Source: JACVRW01 sp963728155 (GTDB taxonomy: Bacteria; Actinomycetota; Thermoleophilia; Solirubrobacterales; Thermoleophilaceae). Taken from it: a stretch of DNA of 64,000 nucleotides. Numbering within the stretch: the first letter of the stretch is position 1; the number at the start of each line of letters is the position of its first letter. The stretch is taken from assembly GCA_963728155.1 (NCBI GenBank), contig CAVSJF010000014.1, forward strand, positions 62,001 to 126,000. The letters are read 5' to 3'. The position numbers were made by a program, and so were the translations under genes. Of this stretch, positions 8,505-17,264 are shown one piece after another. Under the pieces are notes generated by a model that was not told the origin of the DNA, made no database searches, and saw only the letters and a list, made by a program, of their open reading frames with translations.

Positions 8505-9919
8505 GCGTGTTCAACGAGATTCTCGTGGTCGTCCAGTGGGTCACGCTGGGCTACTTCGTGGTCGTCAACGGCGCGCTCACGGGCCTGCTGGTCAGCGCGG
8601 CGGTGGAGCTGAGGAGCAACCGCCTCGAGGTCTGGCGCGAGGCCAGCTGGCGGCTGCTCGGGTCCGAAGTCGCTCCGCGCGTAAGCGTGCTCGCGCCGGC
8701 GTACAACGAGGGCGTGACCGTGACCGCGAGCGTGCGCTCGCTGCTGAGCCTGCAGTACCCCAACCTCGAGGTTGTGGTCGTGAACGACGGCTCGAGCGAC
8801 GAGACGCTCGAGACGCTCGAGCGCGACTTCGACCTCGTCTCGATCAAGCCCATCTACCGCCACCGCATCGATACCGCCCCGGTACGCGGCATCTACCGCT
8901 CGCGTGAGCATCCCGGGCTGGTGGTGGTGGACAAGGCCAACGGCGGCAAGGCCGACGCGCTGAATGCCGGGCTCAACGTCGCCCGTGGCGAGTTCGTCTG
9001 CGCGATCGACGCCGACACGATCATCGAGTCGGACGCGCTCCTGCGGATGGTGCGCCCGTTCCTGGCGTCGCCCGGCGTAATCGCCGCAGGCGGCACGATC
9101 CGCGTGGCCAACGGCTCGAAGGTGGCGAGCGGCCGGGTGGTGGCTGAACAGGCGCCGCATCGCGCGCTGCCCGCATTCCAGGCCGTCGAGTATCTGCGCG
9201 CCTTTCTCACGGGCCGGCTGGGTTGGAATCGGCTCGGCGGCAACCTCGTCATCTCCGGGGCGTTCGGTCTCTTTCGCCGCGACGCCACGATCGCGGCCGG
9301 CGGCTACGAGCAGGAGACCGTCGGCGAGGACATGGAGCTCGTGGCCCGTATGCGCCGCGAGGCGCGCCTCGCGGGGCAGCCTGACCGCGTGTCGTTCATC
9401 CCCGATCCCGTTGCCTGGACGGAGGTGCCCGAGTCGCTGCGCACGCTTGGCCGTCAGCGCGACCGATGGCACCGAGGCCTCGCCGACGTGCTCTGGCGCC
9501 ACCGCGTGATGGTGCTCAACCCGCGCTTCGGCACGCTCGGGATGTTTGTGGTCCCCTACTTCCTCTTCGTCGAGTTGCTGGCACCGGTGGTCGAGGCCGC
9601 TGGACTGCTCGTACTGGGCGTCGCGCTCGCGGTGGGAGCCGTCGACCTGCGCTTCGCGGTCCTGTTCTTCGCCGTCGCCTACGGCTACGGATTCCTGCTG
9701 ACGCTCTACGCGACCGTCCTGGACGAGTGGACCTACCGCGGCTACGGCGGCCTGCGCGAGCGCCTGGTCCTGCTCGGCTTCGCGCTCGTCGAGGGCTTCG
9801 GCTATCGCCAGCTCACCGTCGTCTGGCGCCTGCGCGGGCTATGGAGCTTCGCGCGCGGCAACCGCGAGTGGGGACAGATGGCCCGCGCGGGCTTCAAGGC
9901 CGAGGAACGGTCGGCATAG
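8501..9919 (+). CDS. Processive family-2 glycosyltransferase, exopolysaccharide synthase type
   Basis: 472 residues, one N-terminal membrane helix, a cytoplasmic GT2 domain and three or four C-terminal helices. Motifs in order: APAYNEG, NDGSSD, KANGGKADALN, DAD (170-172), GED (275-277) and QRDRW (319-323), the set of processive synthases such as PgaC, HasA and BcsA. There is no PilZ domain, so c-di-GMP control, if any, must come through another protein. Closest in style to poly-N-acetylglucosamine or hyaluronan-like synthases; product unknown. GTG start overlaps the HEAT gene stop by 4 bases. Confidence 0.9.
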   Translation: MSVFNEILVVVQWVTLGYFVVVNGALTGLLVSAAVELRSNRLEVWREASWRLLGSEVAPRVSVLAPAYNEGVTVTASVRSLLSLQYPNLEVVVVNDGSSDETLETLERDFDLVSIKPIYRHRIDTAPVRGIYRSREHPGLVVVDKANGGKADALNAGLNVARGEFVCAIDADTIIESDALLRMVRPFLASPGVIAAGGTIRVANGSKVASGRVVAEQAPHRALPAFQAVEYLRAFLTGRLGWNRLGGNLVISGAFGLFRRDATIAAGGYEQETVGEDMELVARMRREARLAGQPDRVSFIPDPVAWTEVPESLRTLGRQRDRWHRGLADVLWRHRVMVLNPRFGTLGMFVVPYFLFVELLAPVVEAAGLLVLGVALAVGAVDLRFAVLFFAVAYGYGFLLTLYATVLDEWTYRGYGGLRERLVLLGFALVEGFGYRQLTVVWRLRGLWSFARGNREWGQMARAGFKAEERSA

Positions 9920-9945
9920 ATGCGAACGAGAGATAGGAGTCAAAG

Positions 9946-11361
9946 ATGAAAGCTCAGTTCACGGGCCCAGCACGGTCGATCGCAATCGGTGGGGTGGTAA
10001 TCGTGGCGTTGATCGCGACGTGTGTCGGCGTGGCGGTCTGGCGCTACAGCGACGCGCTAGACAGCTACCACGACGTCGCCAAGCAGGCACGGACGCTGAG
10101 CGTGCTCGGGGAGATGCGCCAGAACCTCCTCGACCGCTCCGATGCGGTGATCGCGTACCTCAGCACGCGCGACGCTTCCAACTTGGGCCAGCTGCGAGAA
10201 CTGGAGCCACGCCTCGGCGGCTTGGTCGCCGAAGCGAGGCGGATCGGCGACGATGACCGGCACGCGGCTCCGGCCCTGGCGACCATCGAACGGCTGAACA
10301 GGCAGATCATGGACCAGGGGAAAGTCGTCCAGTCTTTGCCCCCTGCCGAGCGAGGGCCTGCCACGCGGCGCATCCTGGGGATCGTGAACGGCCTGCAATC
10401 CGAGCTCGCCCGCCTCGCGCGACGGGAGGCGGCGGAGGTCCCCGAGGTCGAGGCCGTCGCGCGCAGCGACGCGCGCCAGGCCCAATGGATAGCGATTGCG
10501 GCCGGCGTTGTGGCTGCCCTGGTCACGCTCGGGCTCGTGCTCTACGTGTTGCGACTGCTCTCGGGCCTGTTCGACCGCATCCGCCAGAGTGCGACAACGC
10601 TCGGGAAATCCACGCTCGACATGCGCGCCGCCGCACAGCAGTCGGCGGCGGCGGTTTCCGAGCAGTCGGCCGCCGTCGCCGAGGTGGCGGCCACCGCCGA
10701 CGAGCTCAGCACAACCTCTTCCTCGATCGCGGCCGGCGCCCAGACGATGTCCAGCGCCGCCCGCCAGACCACGTCGACGATGCAGGACATGCGCGAGCAG
10801 GTCACGACGATCGCCGAGCGGTCGCTGGAGCTCGGTCAGGCAAGCCAGGAGATCGGCGAGATCCTCACCTTGCTCAACGAGATCGCGGAGCGCACCAGCC
10901 TGCTTGCCTTGAACGCCGCGATCGAGGCCGCCCGGGCGGGCGAAGCCGGTCGCGGCTTCGCAGTCGTCGCCGGTGAGATCCGAAAGCTCGCGGAGCGCTC
11001 CGCCCGCTCGACCGACTCGATCCGCGAGATCGTCACCCGCGTCCAGGACGGGACCAACGCCACGATCCTCGCCACCGAGGAGGGCGCCCGCCAGGCCGAC
11101 GAGATCAGCGAGCTGGTGCAGAGCTCGGGCGAGGAGCTCGAGGAGAGCTTGCGGGCCGCTGAGCAACAGCGTGCCGCCAACGAGCAGGTCGCGGTGGCAC
11201 TGGGCGGGATCCGCGGTGCGGTGGAGCAGCTCTCGGCCGAGCAGGAAGGCCGGCTCGAGACCACCGAAAGCATTGAGGAGCTCGTGTCCGAGCTCGCAGC
11301 GCTGCTGGAGGAACACGGCCTCCGGGCGGGTAACGGCGCCGAGCCCGTGGCTGCGCGATGA
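9946..11361 (+). CDS. Methyl-accepting chemotaxis protein without HAMP
   Basis: 471 residues. A membrane helix at about 9-33, an external helical sensor region of about 145 residues (four-helix-bundle style), a second helix at about 181-205, then almost at once the long cytoplasmic coiled coil. No recognisable HAMP domain connects them. The hairpin tip ERTSLLALNAAIEAARAG followed by RGFAVVAGEIRKLAERS is intact, so it should bind CheW and CheA. No CheR/CheB tether pentapeptide at the C-terminus. Ribosome site TAGGAG precedes the ATG. It is the only receptor of the operon and hence its likely input; ligand or stimulus unknown. Confidence 0.92.
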   Translation: MKAQFTGPARSIAIGGVVIVALIATCVGVAVWRYSDALDSYHDVAKQARTLSVLGEMRQNLLDRSDAVIAYLSTRDASNLGQLRELEPRLGGLVAEARRIGDDDRHAAPALATIERLNRQIMDQGKVVQSLPPAERGPATRRILGIVNGLQSELARLARREAAEVPEVEAVARSDARQAQWIAIAAGVVAALVTLGLVLYVLRLLSGLFDRIRQSATTLGKSTLDMRAAAQQSAAAVSEQSAAVAEVAATADELSTTSSSIAAGAQTMSSAARQTTSTMQDMREQVTTIAERSLELGQASQEIGEILTLLNEIAERTSLLALNAAIEAARAGEAGRGFAVVAGEIRKLAERSARSTDSIREIVTRVQDGTNATILATEEGARQADEISELVQSSGEELEESLRAAEQQRAANEQVAVALGGIRGAVEQLSAEQEGRLETTESIEELVSELAALLEEHGLRAGNGAEPVAAR

Positions 11362-11756
11362 CCGCTTACGTCCGCGTATCGCTGGGCGACGAGAGCTACG
11401 GCGTGGACGTGGCGCACGTCCGCCGCGTGGCTGAGCTCGACAGCGTGGTGGCGGTCGCAGGGGCAGGGCCCCACGTCGCCGGCATCAGTCAGCTCGACGG
11501 CGAGATCCTGCCCATCGTGCGCATCACCGACCTGCTGCGCGCGCCCGAGGGAGAGCCTCGGCAGATCGTCGTTGTGCAGGACGGCGAGCGCCGCGCCGGC
11601 CTTGCTGTCGACGCGGCCGAGGAGGTCGAGGAGCTGCCCGACCCGGCCGTGTCCGACGAGCTCCTGACCCACGGCGCGATCCTGCACGACGGCCGCACGA
11701 TCGGCATCCTCGACGTGCCGGCCCTACTCGACGCCGTGGCGGCCTCGGTGCGCTGA
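11358..11756 (+). CDS. cheW: CheW-like coupling protein
   Basis: 132 residues, one CheW domain (VRVSLGDESYGVDVAHVRRV ... GISQLDGEILPIVRITDLL ... GLAVDAAEEVEELPDP). Couples the receptor to CheA in the signalling array. ATGA overlap with the receptor gene and TGATG overlap with cheA indicate translational coupling and a fixed stoichiometry. Confidence 0.92.
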   Translation: MTAYVRVSLGDESYGVDVAHVRRVAELDSVVAVAGAGPHVAGISQLDGEILPIVRITDLLRAPEGEPRQIVVVQDGERRAGLAVDAAEEVEELPDPAVSDELLTHGAILHDGRTIGILDVPALLDAVAASVR

Positions 11757-13723
11757 TGGATGACGAGCTGCAGGACATCTTCCGCGAGGAATCGCTTGAG
11801 CGGCTGGACCGGATCTCCTCGGTGCTGCTCGCTGCCGAGGCCGGCGGCGGAGACCAGGAGGCGGTGGCCGAGCTGTTCCGCGACGCCCACTCGATCAAGG
11901 GCAGCGCCGGCATGTTCGGCCTCGAGGCGGTCGGCAATCTCGCCGGCGCGATGGAGGGAGTGCTGGCGCTTGCGCGCGAGCGTGGCGCTCTGCCGGCGGG
12001 CAACGTTCCGCCACTTCTGACCTCGGCCGACGCGATCCGCGCCGCCGTGAACGGCGACCCCGGCGAGATTCAAGCGGCCCTCGTCCAGCTGCGCTCGCTC
12101 GACGGAGCTGACGGCGCCGCGGGCGAGCCGCCGGACCAAGACAGCGTCGCTCGCGGCCAGGCTGCGATCGCCGCGCCGGCGCCCGAGCGCGCTGCTCAGC
12201 GCACGCTGCGCGTGAAGGCCGACAAGGTCGACGACATGCTCAGTGCCGTCGGCGAGACCGCGCTGCATCGGAGCCGGCTCGAGTACCTCATGGGCTCGAA
12301 CGGAGAGCTCGACGAAACGCTGCGCGATGAGCTCGAGCGGGGCGAGGTGCTCGTCGGTGGCCTGCAGCACGCCGTGCTCGAAATGCGCACGCTGCCGCTG
12401 GAGACGATCGTCGGCGGGCTGCCACGAGCCGTCCGCGACATCGCTGCCGAGGTCGGGCGTGAGGTGGAGCTGCAGCTCGAGGGCGTCGACACGCCGCTCG
12501 ACCGTTCGATCCTCGACGGCATCGGCGACGTGCTGGTCCACATTCTGCGCAACGCGATCTCTCATGGCATCGAGCCACCGGGCGAGCGCGAGGCGCTGGG
12601 CAAGCCACGCACGGGCACCGTGCGTGTGTGCGCCGAGCAGCGCGGCGGACAGGTCGCCATCACCTGCGCCGACGACGGGCGCGGTGTCTCGGCGGAGCTG
12701 CTCGAGCGCGCTCGCGAGCGCGGGTCGCTCGCCGACCTGCTCGCCGATGCGGGCTTCTCGACGGCCGACGGCGTCTCCGAGCTGGCGGGTCGCGGGGTGG
12801 GGCTGGACGCCGTCAAGCGCCATGTCGAGACCCTCGGGGGGGTGCTCGAGGTGACCAGCGAGACCGGTGCCGGCACCGCGGTGACGATGCTGCTGCCGCT
12901 GACGCTGGCCATCGTGACCGTGCTGCTGGTCGAGCGTGGCGGCCAAGCCTTCGGGGTGCCCCTGTCCGGCGTCGAGCAGGTGGCCCACGCAGAGGTGGTG
13001 CACGAGCTGCACGGGCGCCGGTCGCTCGAGCTCGACGGGACGACTGTACCGCTGGCCGACCTCGCCGACGTGCTCGGGGCCGACGCTCCGGCACTACCGT
13101 CCGGGAGTCCGGTGATGGTCGTCACCAGCGGTGAGCGCAGGGCGGCGCTGGCCTGTGACCGCCTCCTTGGCGATCGCGAGATCGTGGTCAAGGCGCTGGG
13201 GCCGTTGCTGGCGCCGCTTGCGAGCTACCTCGGCGCAGCGATCCTGGACGACGGCGGCATCGCCCTGCTGCTCGACCCGGGCAAGCTGGTTCGCGGCGCA
13301 CAGCAGGTGCCCGCCGCCTCGCGCGCCAGCGCCGACCCCAAGCGTGTGGCGCCCAAGGTGCTGGTCGTTGACGACCAGCTCACGGTGCGCGAGCTCGAGC
13401 GCACGATCCTCGAGGCGGCCGGCTACCGCGTGGACACGGCCGTCGATGGCCACGCGGCCCTCGAGCTGCTCGACCGCGACGTGGACGTCGAGTGTGTGGT
13501 CAGCGACATCGATATGCCGGGCATGGACGGGCTCGAGCTGCTCAGCGCGATCCGAGGGCGGCCCGACCGCTGCAACCTGCCGGTCGTCGTTGTGACCTCG
13601 CGCGACGACCCCGAGGCGCGCGAGCGCGGCGCCGACGCCGGTGCGGATGCCTGGGTGGTCAAGTCACAGTTCGATCAGCAGGCCCTGCTGGAGACCGTGG
13701 ACCGACTCGTGGGGCAGCGGTGA
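11756..13723 (+). CDS. cheA: Hybrid chemotaxis histidine kinase CheA-REC
   Basis: 655 residues: HPt domain with His45 in DAHSIKGSAGMFG; a short linker with no clear P2 CheY-binding domain; dimerisation helix pair near 145-200; HATPase with N-box ILRNAISHGIE and G-boxes ADDGRGVS and GRGVGLDAVK; CheW-like P5; and a C-terminal receiver (VLVVDDQ, SDIDMPG, VVKSQF). A CheA with fused receiver and no P2 is the WspE/FrzE arrangement of non-motility chemosensory systems. It should autophosphorylate in response to the receptor and pass phosphate to its own receiver and to other receivers of the operon. Confidence 0.93.
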   Translation: MDDELQDIFREESLERLDRISSVLLAAEAGGGDQEAVAELFRDAHSIKGSAGMFGLEAVGNLAGAMEGVLALARERGALPAGNVPPLLTSADAIRAAVNGDPGEIQAALVQLRSLDGADGAAGEPPDQDSVARGQAAIAAPAPERAAQRTLRVKADKVDDMLSAVGETALHRSRLEYLMGSNGELDETLRDELERGEVLVGGLQHAVLEMRTLPLETIVGGLPRAVRDIAAEVGREVELQLEGVDTPLDRSILDGIGDVLVHILRNAISHGIEPPGEREALGKPRTGTVRVCAEQRGGQVAITCADDGRGVSAELLERARERGSLADLLADAGFSTADGVSELAGRGVGLDAVKRHVETLGGVLEVTSETGAGTAVTMLLPLTLAIVTVLLVERGGQAFGVPLSGVEQVAHAEVVHELHGRRSLELDGTTVPLADLADVLGADAPALPSGSPVMVVTSGERRAALACDRLLGDREIVVKALGPLLAPLASYLGAAILDDGGIALLLDPGKLVRGAQQVPAASRASADPKRVAPKVLVVDDQLTVRELERTILEAAGYRVDTAVDGHAALELLDRDVDVECVVSDIDMPGMDGLELLSAIRGRPDRCNLPVVVVTSRDDPEARERGADAGADAWVVKSQFDQQALLETVDRLVGQR

Positions 13724-14769
13724 CCGGTCCTGTCCGCGTTGCGATCTGCGAGGACTCGCGCACCTACGCGGAGGGGTTGCGGCACTTCCTGGAAGCCGAC
13801 GGGAGGCTCGAGGTAGTCGCCGTGGCAAGCTCTGCCGAGGGCCTGGTCGATGACCTCGCCCGCGTGCGGGCGGACCTCGTGACGATGGATCTGGAGCTGC
13901 CCGGACTGGATGGCGTGCGGGCGATCGAGCAGATCATGGCCACGCGCCCCGTGCCGATCGTGGTGGTGAGCGGGCACTCCGGACCGAACGAGAGCTTCGT
14001 AACGGCGGCGATGGCCGCCGGCGCGCTGGACTCGGTGCCCAAGAGCGAGGTGCGCCTCGACCTGCGTGCGGAGCCGGCGGCGGTGGCGCTGCGCCGGCGG
14101 CTGGTCGGGCTTGCGCGCGGAGCCAGGCCGACGGCCACACGTCGGCCGGTCGCGCCCGTAGGCCCAGCGGTCCCACCGGCCGACGGCGGGATGCCGCGGG
14201 CAGGGGTCGCGACGGCGGTGGGCATCGGGGCGTCGGCCGGGGGGCCGCAGGCCCTGGGCGAAGTGCTCGCGCTGCTCCCGGAGACCCTTGGCTTGCCGGT
14301 GCTCGTGGTCCAGCACATGTCCGAGGGGTTCATGGGCGAGTTCGCGGCCTGGCTCGACACCGTCGTGGCGCCACCGGTCCGTCTCGCCCGCAACGGCGAG
14401 GCGCCCGGCCGGGGTGTCACCGTCGCGCCGCACGGCGCCCACATGCTGGTCGGCCCGGACGGGCGCCTGCGCCTCGACGCTCGCTCCGAGGCGGGCGCGC
14501 ACCGGCCGTCGATCGACTCACTGCTCTCTTCTATGGCCGAGACCGCCGGTCGTGGCGCGGTCGCGGTGATCCTCACGGGCATGGGGCGTGACGGCGCGGC
14601 CGGCGTCGAGGCCGTGCGCGCCGCCGGTGGCGTGGCCCTCGCGCAAAGCCGCGACGATGCGCTGCTGTCCGGCATGCCCGACGCCGCCGGGGCGGCCGGT
14701 GCGACTCGCCTCACACTGGTGGAGATCGCCCGCGTGCTGACCACGATCGCGGGGAGGGTCGCCAAGTGA
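13720..14769 (+). CDS. cheB: Chemotaxis methylesterase CheB
   Basis: 349 residues: receiver (ICEDSR, TMDLELPGLDG, VVSGHSG, VPKSEV) joined by a proline/arginine linker to the methylesterase domain with the catalytic serine in GIGASAGGPQAL, histidine in VVQHMSEGFMGEF and aspartate in ILTGMGRDGAAG. Removes methyl groups from the receptor and so resets it. GTG start at 13720 overlaps the cheA stop by four bases; the frame is open further upstream but that part lies inside cheA. Confidence 0.93.
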   Translation: MTGPVRVAICEDSRTYAEGLRHFLEADGRLEVVAVASSAEGLVDDLARVRADLVTMDLELPGLDGVRAIEQIMATRPVPIVVVSGHSGPNESFVTAAMAAGALDSVPKSEVRLDLRAEPAAVALRRRLVGLARGARPTATRRPVAPVGPAVPPADGGMPRAGVATAVGIGASAGGPQALGEVLALLPETLGLPVLVVQHMSEGFMGEFAAWLDTVVAPPVRLARNGEAPGRGVTVAPHGAHMLVGPDGRLRLDARSEAGAHRPSIDSLLSSMAETAGRGAVAVILTGMGRDGAAGVEAVRAAGGVALAQSRDDALLSGMPDAAGAAGATRLTLVEIARVLTTIAGRVAK

Positions 14770-15923
14770 GCGACGACCTTCGTGCGCTTGCCAGGGTGGT
14801 CCACCGCACCAGCGGAATTACCCTGCGCGGGTCCCAGCTCGACTCGCTGAAGGCGGCCCTGTACCGCATGGACCCGCGGGTCACGCCCGGCGACCTCCTC
14901 CGCGATCCCGATCCAGCCCGCCGGCGGGCGCGGCTCGACCGTGTCGTGGACCAAGTGACCGTCAACGAGACCTACCTCCTCCGGCACATCGAGGAGCTCG
15001 AGGAGATCGACTGGAGAACGATGGTCGCCGGCGCGGCGTCCGAAGGGCGCCGCGCGCGCGTCTGGAGCGCCGCCTGCTCGTCGGGTGAGGAGCCGTGTTC
15101 GCTCGCGCTGCTCGCCGCGGAGGCGCTGGACAGTCGGCGTCCCCCGATCGAGTTCCTCGGGACCGACATCTCGAGCACGGCCCTGGCTCAGGCCGAACTC
15201 GGCCTCTACGGTCCCCGATCGGCCAGGCTCCTCGACCCCGAACGCCGCGCACGCTGGTTTCGGCCGGCGGGCCAGGCGCTGCGGGTCGGCCCCGAGCTGC
15301 GCGGGCTGATGCGCTTCGCGCGCCACAACCTGGTTCACGATCCCCTACCCCCGAACGGCGAGCAGCGATTCGACCTGATCGTCTGCCGCAACGTGCTGAT
15401 CTACTTCGACGCGCCCACCGCGGCTCGCGTGATCGCCGGCTTGCGCGGGGCGCTGACGAGCCACGGAACGCTGCTGCTGGGAACCGTCGACCGCCTCGGC
15501 TCCAAGGCATCACCACCGACGCGGAGGCCGGCGGTGCCCCAGCCCCCGCCCGCCACCGAGCGCCACCTCACCGGTAGCTGCGCCGCACCGGAGGAGACCC
15601 ATCAACCTGAGGCGGCGCACGCGGCGTTCGAGACTGGCCTTCGTGCGCTCAGCGAGGACAACGCGGCCGCGGCAGTCAAGTCGCTGCGACGGGCCCTGTA
15701 CCTCGACCCTGAGTTCGCCGTCGCCTCGCTCCAGCTGGCCCGGGCCTACGACGAGCTCGGGGACGTCGGCTCCGCTCAGCGCGCCTACTCCCGCACGCTG
15801 CGCCTCACCGAAGACGCCGACGACCCGGTCGTCAGGGTCTATGACCGGGTGGGAGCCGGTGACGTCGCCGCCGCGTGCCGGGCGCGCCTGACCGCGCTCG
15901 CGAGCGGGCGGGCTGTCCGATGA
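14766..15923 (+). CDS. cheR: Chemoreceptor methyltransferase CheR with TPR tail
   Basis: 385 residues. Short N-terminal helical domain, then the SAM-dependent methyltransferase (TVNETYLLR, VWSAACSSGEEP, FLGTDISSTAL, FDLIVCRNVLIYF), then a proline-rich linker and tetratricopeptide repeats at about 280-360 (ALRRALYLDPEF, LARAYDELGD). CheR-TPR fusion is the WspC form and serves for protein docking. GTGA overlap with cheB. Confidence 0.92.
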   Translation: MSDDLRALARVVHRTSGITLRGSQLDSLKAALYRMDPRVTPGDLLRDPDPARRRARLDRVVDQVTVNETYLLRHIEELEEIDWRTMVAGAASEGRRARVWSAACSSGEEPCSLALLAAEALDSRRPPIEFLGTDISSTALAQAELGLYGPRSARLLDPERRARWFRPAGQALRVGPELRGLMRFARHNLVHDPLPPNGEQRFDLIVCRNVLIYFDAPTAARVIAGLRGALTSHGTLLLGTVDRLGSKASPPTRRPAVPQPPPATERHLTGSCAAPEETHQPEAAHAAFETGLRALSEDNAAAAVKSLRRALYLDPEFAVASLQLARAYDELGDVGSAQRAYSRTLRLTEDADDPVVRVYDRVGAGDVAAACRARLTALASGRAVR

Positions 15924-17224
15924 ATGCGGCGCCCATCGAGCCTCCCCAGCTCGACAGCTCGAGTGACACGGCAGCGCTGCTCGTCCTGATCGTCGAGGAC
16001 GATCTCCAGTTGGCCGAGCGACTCGCCGCCGAGGCCGGGCGCCACGGGCTGCGAGCCGAGCTCGCCGCCTGTCCCGCCGACGCGCGGCGTCTGGCCGCCC
16101 GCGAACGCCCGGCGCTCGTGCTGCTCGGCCTCACCTTCGACGGCGAGACCCAAGCCGCATACGAGCTGCTGTCCGAGCTTACGTCCGGGCCCGCGCCGAT
16201 ACCCGTGGTGGCTCTCACCGTTCGCGACTCGCTCCACGACCGGGTCGAGGTGGCCCGCCGCGGTGGCCGAGGGTTCATCCCGAAGTCCGCCTCGCCGCAG
16301 CAGACGTTCGATCAGGTCATGCTGCTGATCGAACGCGCCGCGGAGGTCGAGACAACCCTGCTTGCGGTGGACGATGATCCGTTGCTTCTGGCCGCCGTCA
16401 AGGTGCTGCTGGAGGCCGAGGGCGTCCACGTGCGCACGCTCAGCGACCCTCTGCGATTCTGGGAGGAGCTTGAGCGGGTGCGCCCGGACATCATTCTGCT
16501 GGACGTCGACATGCCCGGGATCAACGGCGTCGACCTCTGCCGTGTGCTGCGCAACGATCGCCGCTGGGCGGCCGCTCCGGTCCTTTTCCTGACCGCGCAC
16601 CGCGACGACCAAATCGTCAAGGAGATGTTCGCCGCCGGCGCCGACGACTACCTGCTCAAGCCGGTCTTGGCCGATGAGCTACTGGTACGGATCCGCAACC
16701 GGCTCGACCGTTTCAAGCTGCATCGGCTGCTGGCCGAGACCGACGCCCTCACCGGCGTACCCAACCGCGCCAGCTCGGCGCAAGGGCTCGAGCGCATGCT
16801 GCGGATGGCCAAGCGTCGCGAGGAGCCGGTGTCCCTGGGGCTGCTCGACCTCGACCGCTTCAAGGCGATCAACGACCGCCACGGACATGCCGCCGGCGAC
16901 GCCGTCCTGCGCCGGCTCGGTGAGCTGCTGCTGCAGACGTTCCGGGGCGAAGATGTCGTCGGCCGCTTGGGTGGAGAGGAGTTCCTGGTCGGCATGTACG
17001 GCAGCCCGCGCGAGGACGGCATCGAGCGCCTGCGCGGCCTGCTCGCCACGTTCACGGACGCGCGGTTCGACGGCGCGGATAGTGAACGCTTCGCCGTGAC
17101 CTTCAGCTGCGGTGTCGCCGTGTACCCCGGCGACGGACCCGACGCCGCTGCGCTGCAGCGGATCGCCGACGCGGCGCTCTACCGCGCGAAGGCCGCCGGG
17201 CGCGCGAGCGTGGTGGGCGCCTGA
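15920..17224 (+). CDS. Diguanylate cyclase response regulator, REC-REC-GGDEF
   Basis: 434 residues, output of the chemosensory operon. First receiver is degenerate: Gly70 stands where the phospho-acceptor aspartate should be. Second receiver is complete (VDDDP, Asp195 in LLDVDMPG, LLKP). GGDEF domain starts ETDALTGVPNR at 273; active site GGEEF at 351-355 and inhibitory site RGED at 342-345, so it should make c-di-GMP from two GTP and be product-inhibited. The layout resembles PleD, the role resembles WspR. ATG overlaps the cheR stop. The next gene is convergent. Confidence 0.93.
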   Translation: MNAAPIEPPQLDSSSDTAALLVLIVEDDLQLAERLAAEAGRHGLRAELAACPADARRLAARERPALVLLGLTFDGETQAAYELLSELTSGPAPIPVVALTVRDSLHDRVEVARRGGRGFIPKSASPQQTFDQVMLLIERAAEVETTLLAVDDDPLLLAAVKVLLEAEGVHVRTLSDPLRFWEELERVRPDIILLDVDMPGINGVDLCRVLRNDRRWAAAPVLFLTAHRDDQIVKEMFAAGADDYLLKPVLADELLVRIRNRLDRFKLHRLLAETDALTGVPNRASSAQGLERMLRMAKRREEPVSLGLLDLDRFKAINDRHGHAAGDAVLRRLGELLLQTFRGEDVVGRLGGEEFLVGMYGSPREDGIERLRGLLATFTDARFDGADSERFAVTFSCGVAVYPGDGPDAAALQRIADAALYRAKAAGRASVVGA

Positions 17225-17264
17225 CCCACCCACCTGAGCCTCGGCACAGGGCCGTGGGGCGCGC

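Noticed and set aside
8501..9919. Cellulose synthase BcsA
   Set aside because: No PilZ domain, too short, and no BcsB-like gene next to it. Only the shared GT2 processive motifs are present.
11489..13012. Antisense frame of about 507 codons over cheW/cheA, and similar ones over 5523-6929 and 10057-11316
   Set aside because: Same GC shadow effect; the sense strand has complete domain order and catalytic residues.
5134..17224. Chemotaxis operon for swimming motility
   Set aside because: There is no flagellar, motor or CheY-CheZ set in the window; CheA-REC, CheR-TPR and a GGDEF output fit the non-motility class better. A flagellar system elsewhere in the genome cannot be excluded.
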